DNA of 64,000 nt, taken from positions 22,683 through 86,682 of the forward strand of contig JACZTL010000010.1 of assembly GCA_022573715.1 (NCBI GenBank), given 5' to 3'. Positions 1 to 8,788 of this stretch are shown in pieces; the first letter of the stretch is position 1; the number at the start of each line of letters is the position of its first letter. The position numbers and the translations under genes are program-made. The notes under the pieces were generated by a model that saw only the letters and a program-made list of their open reading frames with translations, was not told the origin of the DNA and ran no database searches. Source of the stretch: Bacteroidota bacterium. GTDB taxonomy: Bacteria > Bacteroidota > Ignavibacteria > Ignavibacteriales > Ignavibacteriaceae.

Positions 1-273
1 TTTTACACCTTTCCAAAACGCAATATGCCCTTTAATGTTGCTCGCAGCATCGGATGGACTTTCATAATACCAGGCTGCATCTTTATTAACTTGTCCGTCA
101 ACCACAACGTCATAATAATTTGCGGTTCCCTTCCACGGACAAACAGTGTGCATATCGTTGCTTCTTAAAAATTCTTCCTTAACTGATTGAGCAGGGAAGT
201 AAATATTTCTTTCAACTATTTCATATTCATTACTTTCAGCAATTATTTTACCGTTCCAAATTGCTTTTGCCAT
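1..273 (-). CDS. DUF427 domain protein, 3' end cut by window edge
   Basis: Reading down from an ATG at 271-273, the frame stays open to base 1 and gives 91 residues (start MAKAIWNGKIIAES). It carries the DUF427 signature: a Trp-Asn-Gly near the start, YFPAQSV, then TVCPWKG and a late AWYYESPS segment. DUF427 proteins are small single-domain proteins of about 90-95 residues with no firm biochemical role, so only a few codons are probably missing. It lies upstream of lpd on the same strand with a 108-bp gap, so it is not obviously in one operon with it. Confidence 0.8.
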   Translation of the reverse strand, partial: MAKAIWNGKIIAESNEYEIVERNIYFPAQSVKEEFLRSNDMHTVCPWKGTANYYDVVVDGQVNKDAAWYYESPSDAASNIKGHIAFWKGVK

Positions 274-381
274 AAAATATTCCTTTATATTTTTATTAAC
301 AAAATAATTTAATCGTTTAAAAATATGTGTCGTTCAATTACCATCATTTAAATAAAACATCTCCCAAAAATGGGATGAAAT

Positions 382-1797
382 TTACTTTCTTTTCGGTTTG
401 TAAATATGTGTGCTTTGTCCAAAGAATACTTCGGCAGCCTCCATTATTGTTTCGGATAAAGTCGGGTGAGGATGAATAGTTAATTTTAAATCCGTTAGGT
501 TGGCGCCCATTTCAATAGCAAGAACACCTTCTGCAATTAGTTCTCCGGCACCAGGTCCGCAGATTCCAATGCCTAATAATCTCTCGGTTTCCGGATCCAC
601 AATTAATTTTGTTACGCCGTCTTTCCTGTCGATAGTTGTTGCTCTACCGGATGCTGCCCAAGGGAATTTAGCAACTTTATAATTTATCTTCTGTTCTCTT
701 GCCTGATTTTCAGTTAATCCCGCCCATGCAATTTCGGGATCAGTAAAAACAACTGCCGGAATTGCAAGTGGTTCAAATGCGGATTTGTGCCCGGCAATTA
801 CTTCAACTGCAACTCTTCCTTCGTGTGAGGCTTTGTGTGCAAGCATAGGTTCACCTATAATATCCCCGATTGCAAAAATATTTTTATCCAATGTCCTAAG
901 CTGATTGTCTGTTACTATCCAGCCTTTTTCATTTACTTTTACATTTGTGTTTTCCAGCCCCAGCCCATCCGTAACCGGTTTTCTACCGATTGACATTAAT
1001 ACATAATCATAAGTAATTGATTTTTTATTATTATCTTTATAAACTATAGTAACCTTTATTCCGTTCTTTATCTCTTTCATCTCAACTACTTTTGAGTTCA
1101 GCATTACTTCGTTGAAATTTTCTTTTATCCTTTTTGAAAGGAAACTGACCAAATCTCTGTCAGCACCGGGAAGCAAACCTGACGTCATCTCAACAACTGA
1201 AACCTTACTACCCAAAGCGTAATAGACAGAGCCGATCTCCAATCCTATATAACCACCACCGACGATTAAAAGACTTTTGGGTATTGCGGGTAAATCCAGA
1301 GCAGTTGTTGAATTAAGAAGTCTTTTGCTTTTAATATCTAACGAAGGGATTGTAGCAATTCTTGAACCCGTAGCAATAATAGCATTATCAAATTTTAATT
1401 CTTCCTCTTTACCGGAAATTAATTTAACCGTTAAAGTATTTGAATCTTTAAATGAAGCCGTACCTTCGACAAAATTTATTTTTCTTTGCTTTGACAGCAC
1501 TCCCAAACCCCCGGTCAGACTTGAAACGACTGAGCTTTTCCAATCTCTTAACTTTTTAAGATCGATTTTAGGTTCTGAAAATTCTATCCCCCAATTTGAT
1601 GCTTCCTTTGTTTCGTTTATTAATTTTGCAACGTGAAGTAAAGCTTTTGACGGGATACAGCCTCTATAAAGACAAACACCACCGGGATTTTTTTCTTTAT
1701 CTATTAGAGTTACTTTTATTCCCAAATCGGCGGCTAAAAAAGCGGCCGCATAACCCCCGGGACCTGCACCTATTACGACTAATTCTGCTTTATCCAT
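382..1797 (-). CDS. lpdA: Dihydrolipoyl dehydrogenase (E3)
   Basis: E3 of the 2-oxoacid dehydrogenase complexes: reoxidises dihydrolipoamide on E2 and passes electrons through FAD to NAD+. The 471 residues match the family length. Visible are the N-terminal FAD-binding GAGPGG (about residues 10-15), the redox disulfide CLYRGC (C42/C47) followed by IPSKALL, the NAD-binding GGGYIGLEIG near 180, the second FAD motif ending in AIGD, and the C-terminal HPHPTLSE with the catalytic His/Glu. Between the two cysteines it reads LYRG where many homologues have LNVG, a conservative variation. It is the last gene of the aceE-aceF-lpd order, 22 bp after aceF, so E1, E2 and E3 are probably co-produced. Confidence 0.96.
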   Translation of the reverse strand: MDKAELVVIGAGPGGYAAAFLAADLGIKVTLIDKEKNPGGVCLYRGCIPSKALLHVAKLINETKEASNWGIEFSEPKIDLKKLRDWKSSVVSSLTGGLGVLSKQRKINFVEGTASFKDSNTLTVKLISGKEEELKFDNAIIATGSRIATIPSLDIKSKRLLNSTTALDLPAIPKSLLIVGGGYIGLEIGSVYYALGSKVSVVEMTSGLLPGADRDLVSFLSKRIKENFNEVMLNSKVVEMKEIKNGIKVTIVYKDNNKKSITYDYVLMSIGRKPVTDGLGLENTNVKVNEKGWIVTDNQLRTLDKNIFAIGDIIGEPMLAHKASHEGRVAVEVIAGHKSAFEPLAIPAVVFTDPEIAWAGLTENQAREQKINYKVAKFPWAASGRATTIDRKDGVTKLIVDPETERLLGIGICGPGAGELIAEGVLAIEMGANLTDLKLTIHPHPTLSETIMEAAEVFFGQSTHIYKPKRK

Positions 1798-1819
1798 AAA
1801 TAATTTTTTTAAATATTCA

Positions 1820-3472
1820 TTAATTTGATTCGATTAAAATTTTCATCGGGTCTTCCAAAGTTTCGCAAACCCATCTTAAAAATCTTGCAGCGTCGGCACC
1901 GTCAATTATTCTATGGTCGTAGGAAAGTGACAAAGGGAGCATTAATCTTGGATTAAACTTTCCATCTTTGTAAATAGGTTCATGTCTGCCGCGGGAAACT
2001 CCCAGTATAGCAACTTCGGGTGAATTTATTATCGGTGTAAAAGATGTCCCGCCTATACCACCCAAATTAGTAATTGTTATACTTCCGCCTTGTAATTCTT
2101 CGAGGGAAATCTTTCTTTCTCTTGCTTTTTCTGCCAACTGACCCATTACAACAGAAAGTTCAGTTAAATTTTTGGTGTCCGTATTTTTTATTACTGGCAC
2201 CATCAAACCGTTTTCAGTATCAACTGCAATACCGATGTTATAATATTTTTTATAAATAATTTCCTGTTTCTCCATATCAATACTAGAATTAAAAGTAGGA
2301 AATTTCTTTAATGCTTCCGTTAATACTTTAATGAGAATAGAAGTAATCGTTAATTTGCCGCCGGCTTCTTTGACCTTTGGATTTAAAGTTTTTCTCTCTT
2401 TTTCAAGTAATGTTATATCTGCTTTGTCAAACTGCGTTACGTGCGGAATAGTTGACCATGCGTAACTAAGTTGTGCTGCCGTTACTTTACGAATTTTTGA
2501 CATCGGTACATTTTCAACTTCTCCGTATTTTGTGAAATCAGGCAACTTTTTTTGAGGAATACCTGTAACTATCGCAGCGGGTCTGTTTTCGTTCAGACTT
2601 TTCACATAAGCTTTTACATCAGCTATTGATATTCTACTTGCCTGTCCGGTGCCTTGTACTTTTCTTATTTCCACACCTAATTCTCTTGCAAGTAATCTTA
2701 CCGATGGTGCAGCAGGGGCTGCCCCGCGAGTTATAGGAGGTTGATGATCATCAAATTCACCGATTCTACTTTCTTCTATTTCACCTTTTGAGGGATCTAT
2801 TTTAGTTTCTTCTTTTTTTACAGTTTCTTCTTCAATTTTTTTATTATCTGTTTGCCCGGGTTCTTTAACAACATCTGAAGTTTTAATTCTAAAGATAACA
2901 TCACCAACATTTGGTTTATCACCTTCTTTTACTAAAACTTTTTCAATTGTTCCATTAACCGTGGAGGGTACTTCAATAGTTGCTTTGTCGGTTTCTATTT
3001 CGAGCAATAACTGATCTACAACAACGTTATCACCCTTTTTTACAAGTACGGAAAGTATGTCTGCAAAATCTATATTCTCACCAAGTTCAGGCAGCATATA
3101 ATCAATAATTTCTTCTTTAACTTTTGTTGGTTTATCGGGCTTTTCAACTTTTACTTTATTCTCAATTTTAATTTTTGTTTCAACTGATTTACTTTGTTTG
3201 ATTTCTTTTTTTATGGAATCGGATTCTTGTTTACCTGTTTCTTCAACAATTAAAATTGTCTGACCTACTTTAACATTATCACCAGGTTTGACGGATAATT
3301 CTTTTACAACACCGGATACTGTTGTCGGGACTTCTATTGTAGCTTTATCGGTTTCAATTTCAATAACTGATTGTTCTAATTCTATTTTGTCTCCTACGGA
3401 TACTAATACATTTAAAACATCAGCAGAGTCTATATTCTCGCCAAGTTCGGGAAGTTTAAATTCTTTACTCAT
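1820..3472 (-). CDS. aceF: Pyruvate dehydrogenase E2, dihydrolipoamide acetyltransferase with two lipoyl domains
   Basis: E2 core of pyruvate dehydrogenase: carries the acetyl group on lipoyl-lysine to CoA. Domains in order: lipoyl domain 1 (residues 1-75, Lys in ETDKATIEVP at about 43), a Lys/Glu-rich flexible linker, lipoyl domain 2 (about 124-200, same ETDKATIEVP), a second acidic linker, the peripheral subunit-binding domain (APSVRLLARELGVE, about 252-290), then the catalytic domain ending in SYDHRIIDGADAARFL (His about 520, Asp about 524). The two lipoyl domains are close copies, an internal duplication common in this family. It lies between aceE and lpd; the 163-bp gap to aceE holds nested palindromes. 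Confidence 0.96.
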   Translation of the reverse strand: MSKEFKLPELGENIDSADVLNVLVSVGDKIELEQSVIEIETDKATIEVPTTVSGVVKELSVKPGDNVKVGQTILIVEETGKQESDSIKKEIKQSKSVETKIKIENKVKVEKPDKPTKVKEEIIDYMLPELGENIDFADILSVLVKKGDNVVVDQLLLEIETDKATIEVPSTVNGTIEKVLVKEGDKPNVGDVIFRIKTSDVVKEPGQTDNKKIEEETVKKEETKIDPSKGEIEESRIGEFDDHQPPITRGAAPAAPSVRLLARELGVEIRKVQGTGQASRISIADVKAYVKSLNENRPAAIVTGIPQKKLPDFTKYGEVENVPMSKIRKVTAAQLSYAWSTIPHVTQFDKADITLLEKERKTLNPKVKEAGGKLTITSILIKVLTEALKKFPTFNSSIDMEKQEIIYKKYYNIGIAVDTENGLMVPVIKNTDTKNLTELSVVMGQLAEKARERKISLEELQGGSITITNLGGIGGTSFTPIINSPEVAILGVSRGRHEPIYKDGKFNPRLMLPLSLSYDHRIIDGADAARFLRWVCETLEDPMKILIESN

Positions 3473-3494
3473 ATTTTGCCTTAATTAATAAGTT

Positions 3495-3612
3495 ATGTTA
3501 CGCATTATTTCACGATTTATAGCCACGACCTTACCGTTTTGGCTCGGCTAAGCCGAGACAGATAAGTTTTGGCTATTCATCCGTTAGCTAACGGATAATA
3601 TTTTGCGTAAAG
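3495..3612. repeat. Nested inverted repeats between aceE and aceF
   Basis: Four inverted repeats are packed in the aceE-aceF gap. The outer pair is TTACGCA (3498-3504) with TGCGTAA (3604-3610). The next pair is ATAGCCA (3519-3525) with TGGCTAT (3570-3576). Inside lies CTCGGCT-A-AGCCGAG (3543-3557), and beside it a perfect 18-bp palindrome ATCCGTTAG/CTAACGGAT (3579-3596). There is no T-run as in an intrinsic terminator. It could be a REP-like dispersed element or an mRNA structure that separates E1 and E2 expression or stability. The symmetry is seen directly; the role is inferred. Confidence 0.7.
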
Positions 3613-3635
3613 TGACTTAATAAGATAAATATCCT

Positions 3636-6305
3636 TTAAGAATTCATCGGATTATTTTTCTTCTGATCGATTTTTAATTCTTTAATTGCTTTTATTAATT
3701 GTACCTTTGCAATTTTCTTCTCATTTAAAAATGCAGTAAGTGCAGCAAGTACAATGTGTTTTGCATCCACTTCAAAAAAGTCGCGTAAGCATTCTCTCGT
3801 TTCGCTCCTGCCAAAACCGTCTGTGCCCAAAGTATAAAGTTTTTTCGGAAACCATTTTGCGACGGAATCAGGTACTGCCTTCACATAATCAGAAGCAGAA
3901 ACGAAAATACCTTTTTCACTATTAAGCATTTTACTAATAAATGGTACTTTGTTTTGTTTATCGGGATTTAATAAATTATATCTCTCAACATCAAGTGCAT
4001 CATTTCTTAATTCTTTATAGCTTGTAACACTCCATATATCGGCAGCAATATTATATTTTTTCTCTAATATTTCTCCTGCTTTTATAACTTCGTTAAGTAT
4101 TGTTCCGCTTCCAAAAAGATTAGCTTTTAGTTTTGATTTTTTACTACTTGCCTTAAATTTATACATACCTTTTATAATACCTTTCTTAACTCCTTTGGGC
4201 ATCGCAGGCATAGGGTAGTTTTCATTCATTACGGTTATGTAATAAAAAACTTTTTCTTGTTCTACATACATTCTTCTAATACCGTCTCTAATAATAACGG
4301 CTATTTCATATGCAAACGCAGGATCGTAAGCAACAAGATTTGGAATTGTCATAGCCAGCAAATGACTATTTCCGTCCTGGTGCTGTAAACCTTCGCCTGC
4401 AAGCGTAGTTCTTCCAGCTGTTCCGCCAATAAGAAATCCTTTACAACTGACATCACCTGCTGCCCATATAAGATCACCTACCCGCTGAAGACCAAACATT
4501 GAATAATAAACAAAGAATGGTATCATATTTATGCCGTGAGTTGAATACGCAGTTCCAGCCGCAATAAACGAAGACATTGATCCGGCCTCGGTTATTCCCT
4601 CTTCTAATATTTGACCGTTTGTTGCTTCCTTATAATAAAGTAAACTGTCGCGGTCAACGGGCTCGTATAGCTGTCCAACGTGTGAATAAATACCTACTTG
4701 TCTGAAGAGTGCTTCCATTCCGAATGTTCTTGCTTCGTCCGGAACAATAGGAACAATTAGTTTACCTATCTCTTTGTCCTTAAGGAGTTTTGCCAATATT
4801 CTTACAAAAACCATTGTTGAAGATGCTTCTCTGCCTTCGGTACCTTTGTAAAATTCTTCAAAAATATTTTCTGTGGGAGTTTTTAAAGGACGTATATCTA
4901 TTTTTCGTGTAGGTATAAAACCACCGAGATTTTTTCTTCTTTCTTTAAGATATTTAATTTCATGACTGTTATCATCAGGTTTAAAAAATGGTGCTCTCGA
5001 TATTTCAGAATCTGAAATTGGAATGCCGAAACGAGTTCTAAATTCTTTTAGTTCATCTTCGTTTAATTTTTTCTGTTGGTGAGTTATGTTTTTGCCTTCT
5101 CCTGCTTCACCTAACCCGTAACCTTTAATTGTTTTTGCTAAAATAACAGTCGGACACCCTTTATTATTTATAGCTGCTTGATAAGCAGCAAAAACTTTTT
5201 CAGGATCATGCCCGCCTCGTTTCAATTTATTTAATTGTTCATCTGTAAGGTTTTCTACCAAGGCTTTTAATTTTTCATCTGCACCAAAAAAATGTTCTCT
5301 TATATAACTTCCGTGTTCCACTGAATATTTTTGGTACTGTCCGTCAACAACTTCTCCCATTCTGTGAACTAATTTACCGTCAACATCTTTTTCCAAAAGT
5401 GTATCCCATTCACTTCCCCAGATTACTTTAATTACATTCCAGCCTGCACCTCTAAATATAGCTTCTAGCTCCTGTATAATTTTTCCGTTTCCTCTAACAG
5501 GTCCGTCAAGTCTTTGAAGATTACAGTTTATAACAAATATTAAATTATCTAATTTTTCTCTTGCAGCTAAAGTAATTGCTCCCAATGATTCCGGTTCATC
5601 GGTCTCACCATCACCGATAAATGCCCAGACTTTGCTGTTGTTTTTATCTTTCAGCCCGCGGTCTTCTAAATATTGATTAAATCTTGCCTGATATATAGCC
5701 ATAATCGGGCCGAGCCCCATAGACACAGTAGGAAATTCCCAAAAGTCAGGCATCAGCCAAGGATGTGGATATGATGTAAGCCCTCCTTCTTTTTTTAAAT
5801 CTCTTCTAAAATTCTTTAATTGATTTTTTGTGATTCTTCCCTCTAAAAATGCTCTGGCATAAATACCGGGAGAAGCGTGACCCTGAAAAAAGATCTGGTC
5901 ACCGTCATATCCTTCACCTTTACCTTTAAAGAAATGATTAAAACCTATTTCATACAATGTTGCTGCAGAAGCATAAGTGGAAATATGCCCTCCTATCCCA
6001 TTTTCTAATTTATTTGCTTTAACTACCATTGCCATTGCATTCCAGCGGATCAGGCTCTTTATACGTCTTTCAATTTCTCTGTTACCGGGAAATGTGGGCT
6101 GGTCTTTTCTTGAAATTGTATTTATATAAGGTGTGTTGGCCGAAAAAGGAATTGTCACCCCTGCTTTCTGTGCACGGATTTGTAATTCCTGCAAAAGTTC
6201 TCGTACTCTTTCGTGTCCGCCGTGTTCTAAAACATAATCAAGCGAATAAAGCCATTCCCGAGTTTCGATTTCATTTGTACTTAAATCTTTTTCCTTATCA
6301 TTCAT
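3636..6305 (-). CDS. aceE: Pyruvate dehydrogenase E1, homodimeric type
   Basis: Thiamine-diphosphate E1 that decarboxylates pyruvate and acetylates lipoyl-E2. The 889 residues match the single-chain AceE type, not the split alpha/beta type. The TPP/Mg site is visible as GDGETDEPESLGAI followed by INCNLQRLDGPVRGNGK (about residues 230-280). The family-typical ends are present: an N-terminal ETREWLYSLDYVLEHGG and a C-terminal GFGRSETRECLRDFFEVD. It is the first gene of the aceE-aceF-lpd group. One copy of the 153-bp repeat begins about 30 bp beyond its start codon on the upstream side and includes a candidate promoter. Confidence 0.97.
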   Translation of the reverse strand: MNDKEKDLSTNEIETREWLYSLDYVLEHGGHERVRELLQELQIRAQKAGVTIPFSANTPYINTISRKDQPTFPGNREIERRIKSLIRWNAMAMVVKANKLENGIGGHISTYASAATLYEIGFNHFFKGKGEGYDGDQIFFQGHASPGIYARAFLEGRITKNQLKNFRRDLKKEGGLTSYPHPWLMPDFWEFPTVSMGLGPIMAIYQARFNQYLEDRGLKDKNNSKVWAFIGDGETDEPESLGAITLAAREKLDNLIFVINCNLQRLDGPVRGNGKIIQELEAIFRGAGWNVIKVIWGSEWDTLLEKDVDGKLVHRMGEVVDGQYQKYSVEHGSYIREHFFGADEKLKALVENLTDEQLNKLKRGGHDPEKVFAAYQAAINNKGCPTVILAKTIKGYGLGEAGEGKNITHQQKKLNEDELKEFRTRFGIPISDSEISRAPFFKPDDNSHEIKYLKERRKNLGGFIPTRKIDIRPLKTPTENIFEEFYKGTEGREASSTMVFVRILAKLLKDKEIGKLIVPIVPDEARTFGMEALFRQVGIYSHVGQLYEPVDRDSLLYYKEATNGQILEEGITEAGSMSSFIAAGTAYSTHGINMIPFFVYYSMFGLQRVGDLIWAAGDVSCKGFLIGGTAGRTTLAGEGLQHQDGNSHLLAMTIPNLVAYDPAFAYEIAVIIRDGIRRMYVEQEKVFYYITVMNENYPMPAMPKGVKKGIIKGMYKFKASSKKSKLKANLFGSGTILNEVIKAGEILEKKYNIAADIWSVTSYKELRNDALDVERYNLLNPDKQNKVPFISKMLNSEKGIFVSASDYVKAVPDSVAKWFPKKLYTLGTDGFGRSETRECLRDFFEVDAKHIVLAALTAFLNEKKIAKVQLIKAIKELKIDQKKNNPMNS

Positions 6306-6338
6306 TATATATAATAGTCCTCATTTCAAAAAAATGTA

Positions 6339-6491
6339 AGATTATAATTAGTTTTGTTAAAAGTTATAATATACTTTAAAGTGATATTAAAATGCGATTA
6401 ATAGGGAAGTTTTTGTAAAAGTATGAGTGACAAACATATATAATTTAGTCAGAAAACTCAAGAAATTAACATTTATAACTATCACAACTTT
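6339..6491. repeat. 153-bp direct repeat, copy 1 (upstream of aceE)
   Basis: This block aligns without gaps to 8636-8788 in the same orientation. I count 17 mismatches in 153 positions, about 89% identity. Both copies lie immediately upstream of a minus-strand gene (aceE here, the Na/Pi cotransporter there). Both begin inside the last codons of a preceding minus-strand membrane-protein frame and include its TGA. No open frame crosses the repeat, so it is most likely regulatory or a duplicated intergenic segment. Confidence 0.85.
6433..6461 (-). promoter_or_regulatory. Candidate aceE promoter inside repeat copy 1
   Basis: On the minus strand, TTGAGT (6456-6461) is separated by exactly 17 bases from TATGTT (6433-6438), a fair sigma70-type match. 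The same bases also read TATGTTTG, matching the Bacteroidota -7 pattern TAnnTTTG. Both hexamers and the spacing are kept in the second repeat copy. The predicted transcript would start near 6426, about 120 bases upstream of aceE. Inferred from pattern only. Confidence 0.4.
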
Positions 6492-6702
6492 ATCAGTGTT
6501 TTATTGCCGATTACGATCAATAAAATATTAAAGACAAAAGGGAGAAAATAAATTATACCGTATGTAATAACAGAAGCATCATTTTGTAAAGAAAAAATTA
6601 TCTATTCCAAAAAATTAATGAAACAAGTGTTGTGAAAATTCCTGTTAAAACGAATATACTTAATAAAGCCGTTCCGTTGCAAATAATAATTGCATTTTGT
6701 TT
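6482..6702 (-). pseudogene. Decayed small membrane protein
   Basis: Two minus-strand frames with membrane-like sequence abut here. One reads KQNAIIICNGTALLSIFVLT... and stops after SLIFWNR. The other picks up at once with IIFSLQNDASVITYG... and ends with LLIVIGNKTLIKL and a TGA at 6482-6484. A one-base deletion near 6600 would account for the break, and the joined product would have about 70 residues with at least two hydrophobic segments. No convincing ATG remains at the 5' end. The last codons and the stop coincide in position with the end of the DUF423 gene in the other repeat copy, so this may be a remnant of a related membrane gene. I cannot name the family. Confidence 0.4.
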
Positions 6703-6764
6703 TCAAAAAAAAGATGTTTTTTATTTTGCTGTTTAAAAATCAAATTGCATAATAATTAAACAAA

Positions 6765-7439
6765 TCATTTTTTCTTTTTAGGTCTAAATCCAATTCGATG
6801 GAAAGGATTTACAACACTAGTTACGATATTACGCAAGTGAGAATATATCCTTTTGAGAGACCGAATATAAAGTGTCAGTGCCACCGCACTAGAAACACTT
6901 ATAGTTCCGTCTTCACCACGCAAAAGTGACATAATTAGTTCGTCGCACTTTCTACTAACCGAGCTGTATTCGGATAATAATTTTCTACCAAGAACTTCAT
7001 CACTTTTCTTAAAACAATTTGACGCTTGGCTAAAATATTCAATTACATCATTTTCAAGAACAACTAATTCCTTATCATACATTCCTAATTTAAGCATTGC
7101 AGTATGCTCGGTTGCAATTTCGACAATATTTTTTGTGTAATCTCCAATTCGTTCTAAATCAATAACAATGCTTACCAATACTAAGCCGGATGCAAGCTCG
7201 TCGGTTCCGGCAAGAAGCAAATGTTCAAAAACGTCCTTCCTAACTTCTTTTTGGTATTTATTGATTTCCAAGTCCTCATCATTAATGGAAATGTCTGCTA
7301 ATTTTTGATCTTTTTCTCTAAGTACTTCTCTGGATTGTAAAAACATTGTGTGAGTTAGATCAAGCATTTTATAAGAGCGTTCATAAGCACGCTGCATTAA
7401 GGAATCGCTTTTAAATACGGAAAATAATTCTTTTAACAT
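6765..7439 (-). CDS. PhoU-domain protein
   Basis: A 224-residue all-helical protein with PhoU-type segments, notably ELASGLVLVSIVIDLERIGDYTKNIVEIA (about residues 82-110), which carries the conserved E/D-x-x-x-D metal-binding pattern of PhoU helices. It ends in a basic tail (FRPKKKK). It starts 8 bp after the Na/Pi cotransporter gene, an arrangement seen where a PhoU-like protein controls a PF02690 phosphate transporter, often as a fused C-terminal domain. Likely role: cytoplasmic regulator of phosphate uptake by its neighbour. No Pst system is present in the window. Confidence 0.85.
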   Translation of the reverse strand: MLKELFSVFKSDSLMQRAYERSYKMLDLTHTMFLQSREVLREKDQKLADISINDEDLEINKYQKEVRKDVFEHLLLAGTDELASGLVLVSIVIDLERIGDYTKNIVEIATEHTAMLKLGMYDKELVVLENDVIEYFSQASNCFKKSDEVLGRKLLSEYSSVSRKCDELIMSLLRGEDGTISVSSAVALTLYIRSLKRIYSHLRNIVTSVVNPFHRIGFRPKKKK

Positions 7440-7446
7440 GCTAACC

Positions 7447-8559
7447 TCAATTAAATATAAATATTATGGAAATAGGAATTACAAAAAACATTACTAAAAT
7501 ATATGCAACAGGAATCATCTTATTTTTTGTTGATAATTCCGCGAATTTTTCTGCTAAATAAATCGGTACTTTGCTCAGCGGTGCCCAAATAACGATTCCG
7601 CTTATATTAAACAGCAAATGCGAAAATGCGACTGTAACCGCTGCTTGGCTTCCTGTAATAAGAGATGCAAGCATAGCTGTTATGGTTGTTCCAATATTTG
7701 CACCGAGTGTATATGGAAAGATTTTCTTCAATGTTAAAATGCCGGCTCCGGCAAGCGGTACCATTAGCGAAGTGGTAATAGAACTGCTTTGAACAAGAAC
7801 TGTTAAGAAGATTCCGACAATAAAAGCACGCAATGCGTTTTTGAAAAGATATTTATCAAACCAGTTTTGAGCTTTTGCAACCACCATAGTTTTAAGAGAA
7901 CCAACCATGAATTTTAAGGAAATAAATAATACAACTAAAGCCAAAATTAAAAGAAGCCACGGATAATCTCCTAAGTTGTTTGTAAAAATATGTACTACTG
8001 GTTTTGTTATGGCTTTTACAGGACTTAAAAATTTTAATCCGCCAACTCCTGCAAATACGGTTTCTAAATCGTGTGAAATTGTACCTAGAAAGTTTGTTGT
8101 TACTTGTAATGGATATATAATTAAGACGGAAAGGAAATTGAAAAAGTCATGCACTGTTGCAGCGGCAAATGCGCGTTTAAATTCGACGCTTCTGTTTATC
8201 TGCGGAAGAGCGGCAATCGTGTTTGTAATTGATGTGCCAATGTTAGCTCCCATTATTATTGGAATAGCACCGTCTATAGTAAGTGCTCCTCCGGCGACCA
8301 TTCCTACTACAATAGATGTTGTTGATGACGAACTTTGTATGATGGAAGTTGCGAGAATTCCTATGAACAAACCAACAATCGGATTACTCGTACTGGCAAT
8401 AAGTGTGTTGGCAAAATCTTCTCCAAATAGTTTTACAGATGCACCCATCAAGTTCAGGCTAAAAAAGAAAATATAAAGAGAGAATATTAATTTTAATGAT
8501 GCAAATAAATTTGGGTGTTGTTTAATAAAGTTGTTTATGGCTGCCACTAACAAATCCAA
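7447..8559 (-). CDS. Na+/phosphate cotransporter, NptA/PF02690 type
   Basis: A 370-residue membrane protein with the two inverted Na/Pi cotransporter repeats. Each has the hallmark QSSS: IIQSSSSTTSIVVGMVAGGAL (about residues 69-89) and VLVQSSSITTSLMVPLAG (about 255-272), each followed by a GANIGT motif (first at about 104, second near 290). About nine hydrophobic segments are visible. Family knowledge supports Na+-driven phosphate uptake across the inner membrane. It forms a two-gene unit with the PhoU-like protein. Copy 2 of the 153-bp repeat lies upstream and may provide the promoter. Confidence 0.9.
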   Translation of the reverse strand: MDLLVAAINNFIKQHPNLFASLKLIFSLYIFFFSLNLMGASVKLFGEDFANTLIASTSNPIVGLFIGILATSIIQSSSSTTSIVVGMVAGGALTIDGAIPIIMGANIGTSITNTIAALPQINRSVEFKRAFAAATVHDFFNFLSVLIIYPLQVTTNFLGTISHDLETVFAGVGGLKFLSPVKAITKPVVHIFTNNLGDYPWLLLILALVVLFISLKFMVGSLKTMVVAKAQNWFDKYLFKNALRAFIVGIFLTVLVQSSSITTSLMVPLAGAGILTLKKIFPYTLGANIGTTITAMLASLITGSQAAVTVAFSHLLFNISGIVIWAPLSKVPIYLAEKFAELSTKNKMIPVAYILVMFFVIPISIIFIFN

Positions 8560-8635
8560 TTGATAATTTTAAAATCATTATTTGTTAATATGAAAGATAG
8601 AATTTTATTTGAATAATTTATGTTTTTAAAAAAAA

Positions 8636-8788
8636 AGATTATAATTCGTTCTACAAAAGGATATAATATTTTTTAAAGTAATATTAAAATGCAATTAACA
8701 GGGAAGTTTTTTTAAAGGTATGAGTGATAAACATATATAATTTGGTCAGAAAACTCAAGAAATTAACATTGATAACTATCACAACTTT
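8636..8788. repeat. 153-bp direct repeat, copy 2 (upstream of Na/Pi cotransporter)
   Basis: Second copy of the repeat at 6339-6491, same orientation, about 89% identical without gaps. It includes the last three codons and the TGA stop of the DUF423 gene (stop at 8779-8781) and continues toward the cotransporter gene. The most conserved stretch is 8720-8788, with only three differences from copy 1. It could have arisen by duplication of a promoter segment or by a short mobile sequence. Confidence 0.85.
8730..8758 (-). promoter_or_regulatory. Candidate phosphate-transporter promoter inside repeat copy 2
   Basis: Minus strand: TTGAGT (8753-8758), 17-base spacer, TATGTT (8730-8735), the same arrangement as in copy 1. 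Expected transcript start near 8723, giving a leader of about 160 bases before the cotransporter gene. The Bacteroidota-type -7 is weaker here (TATGTTTA). Confidence 0.38.

Noticed and set aside
6306..6764. A possible small-RNA gene in the aceE upstream gap
   Set aside because: No stable GC-rich structure or terminator; the conserved part is explained by the 153-bp repeat and the remainder by decayed coding sequence.
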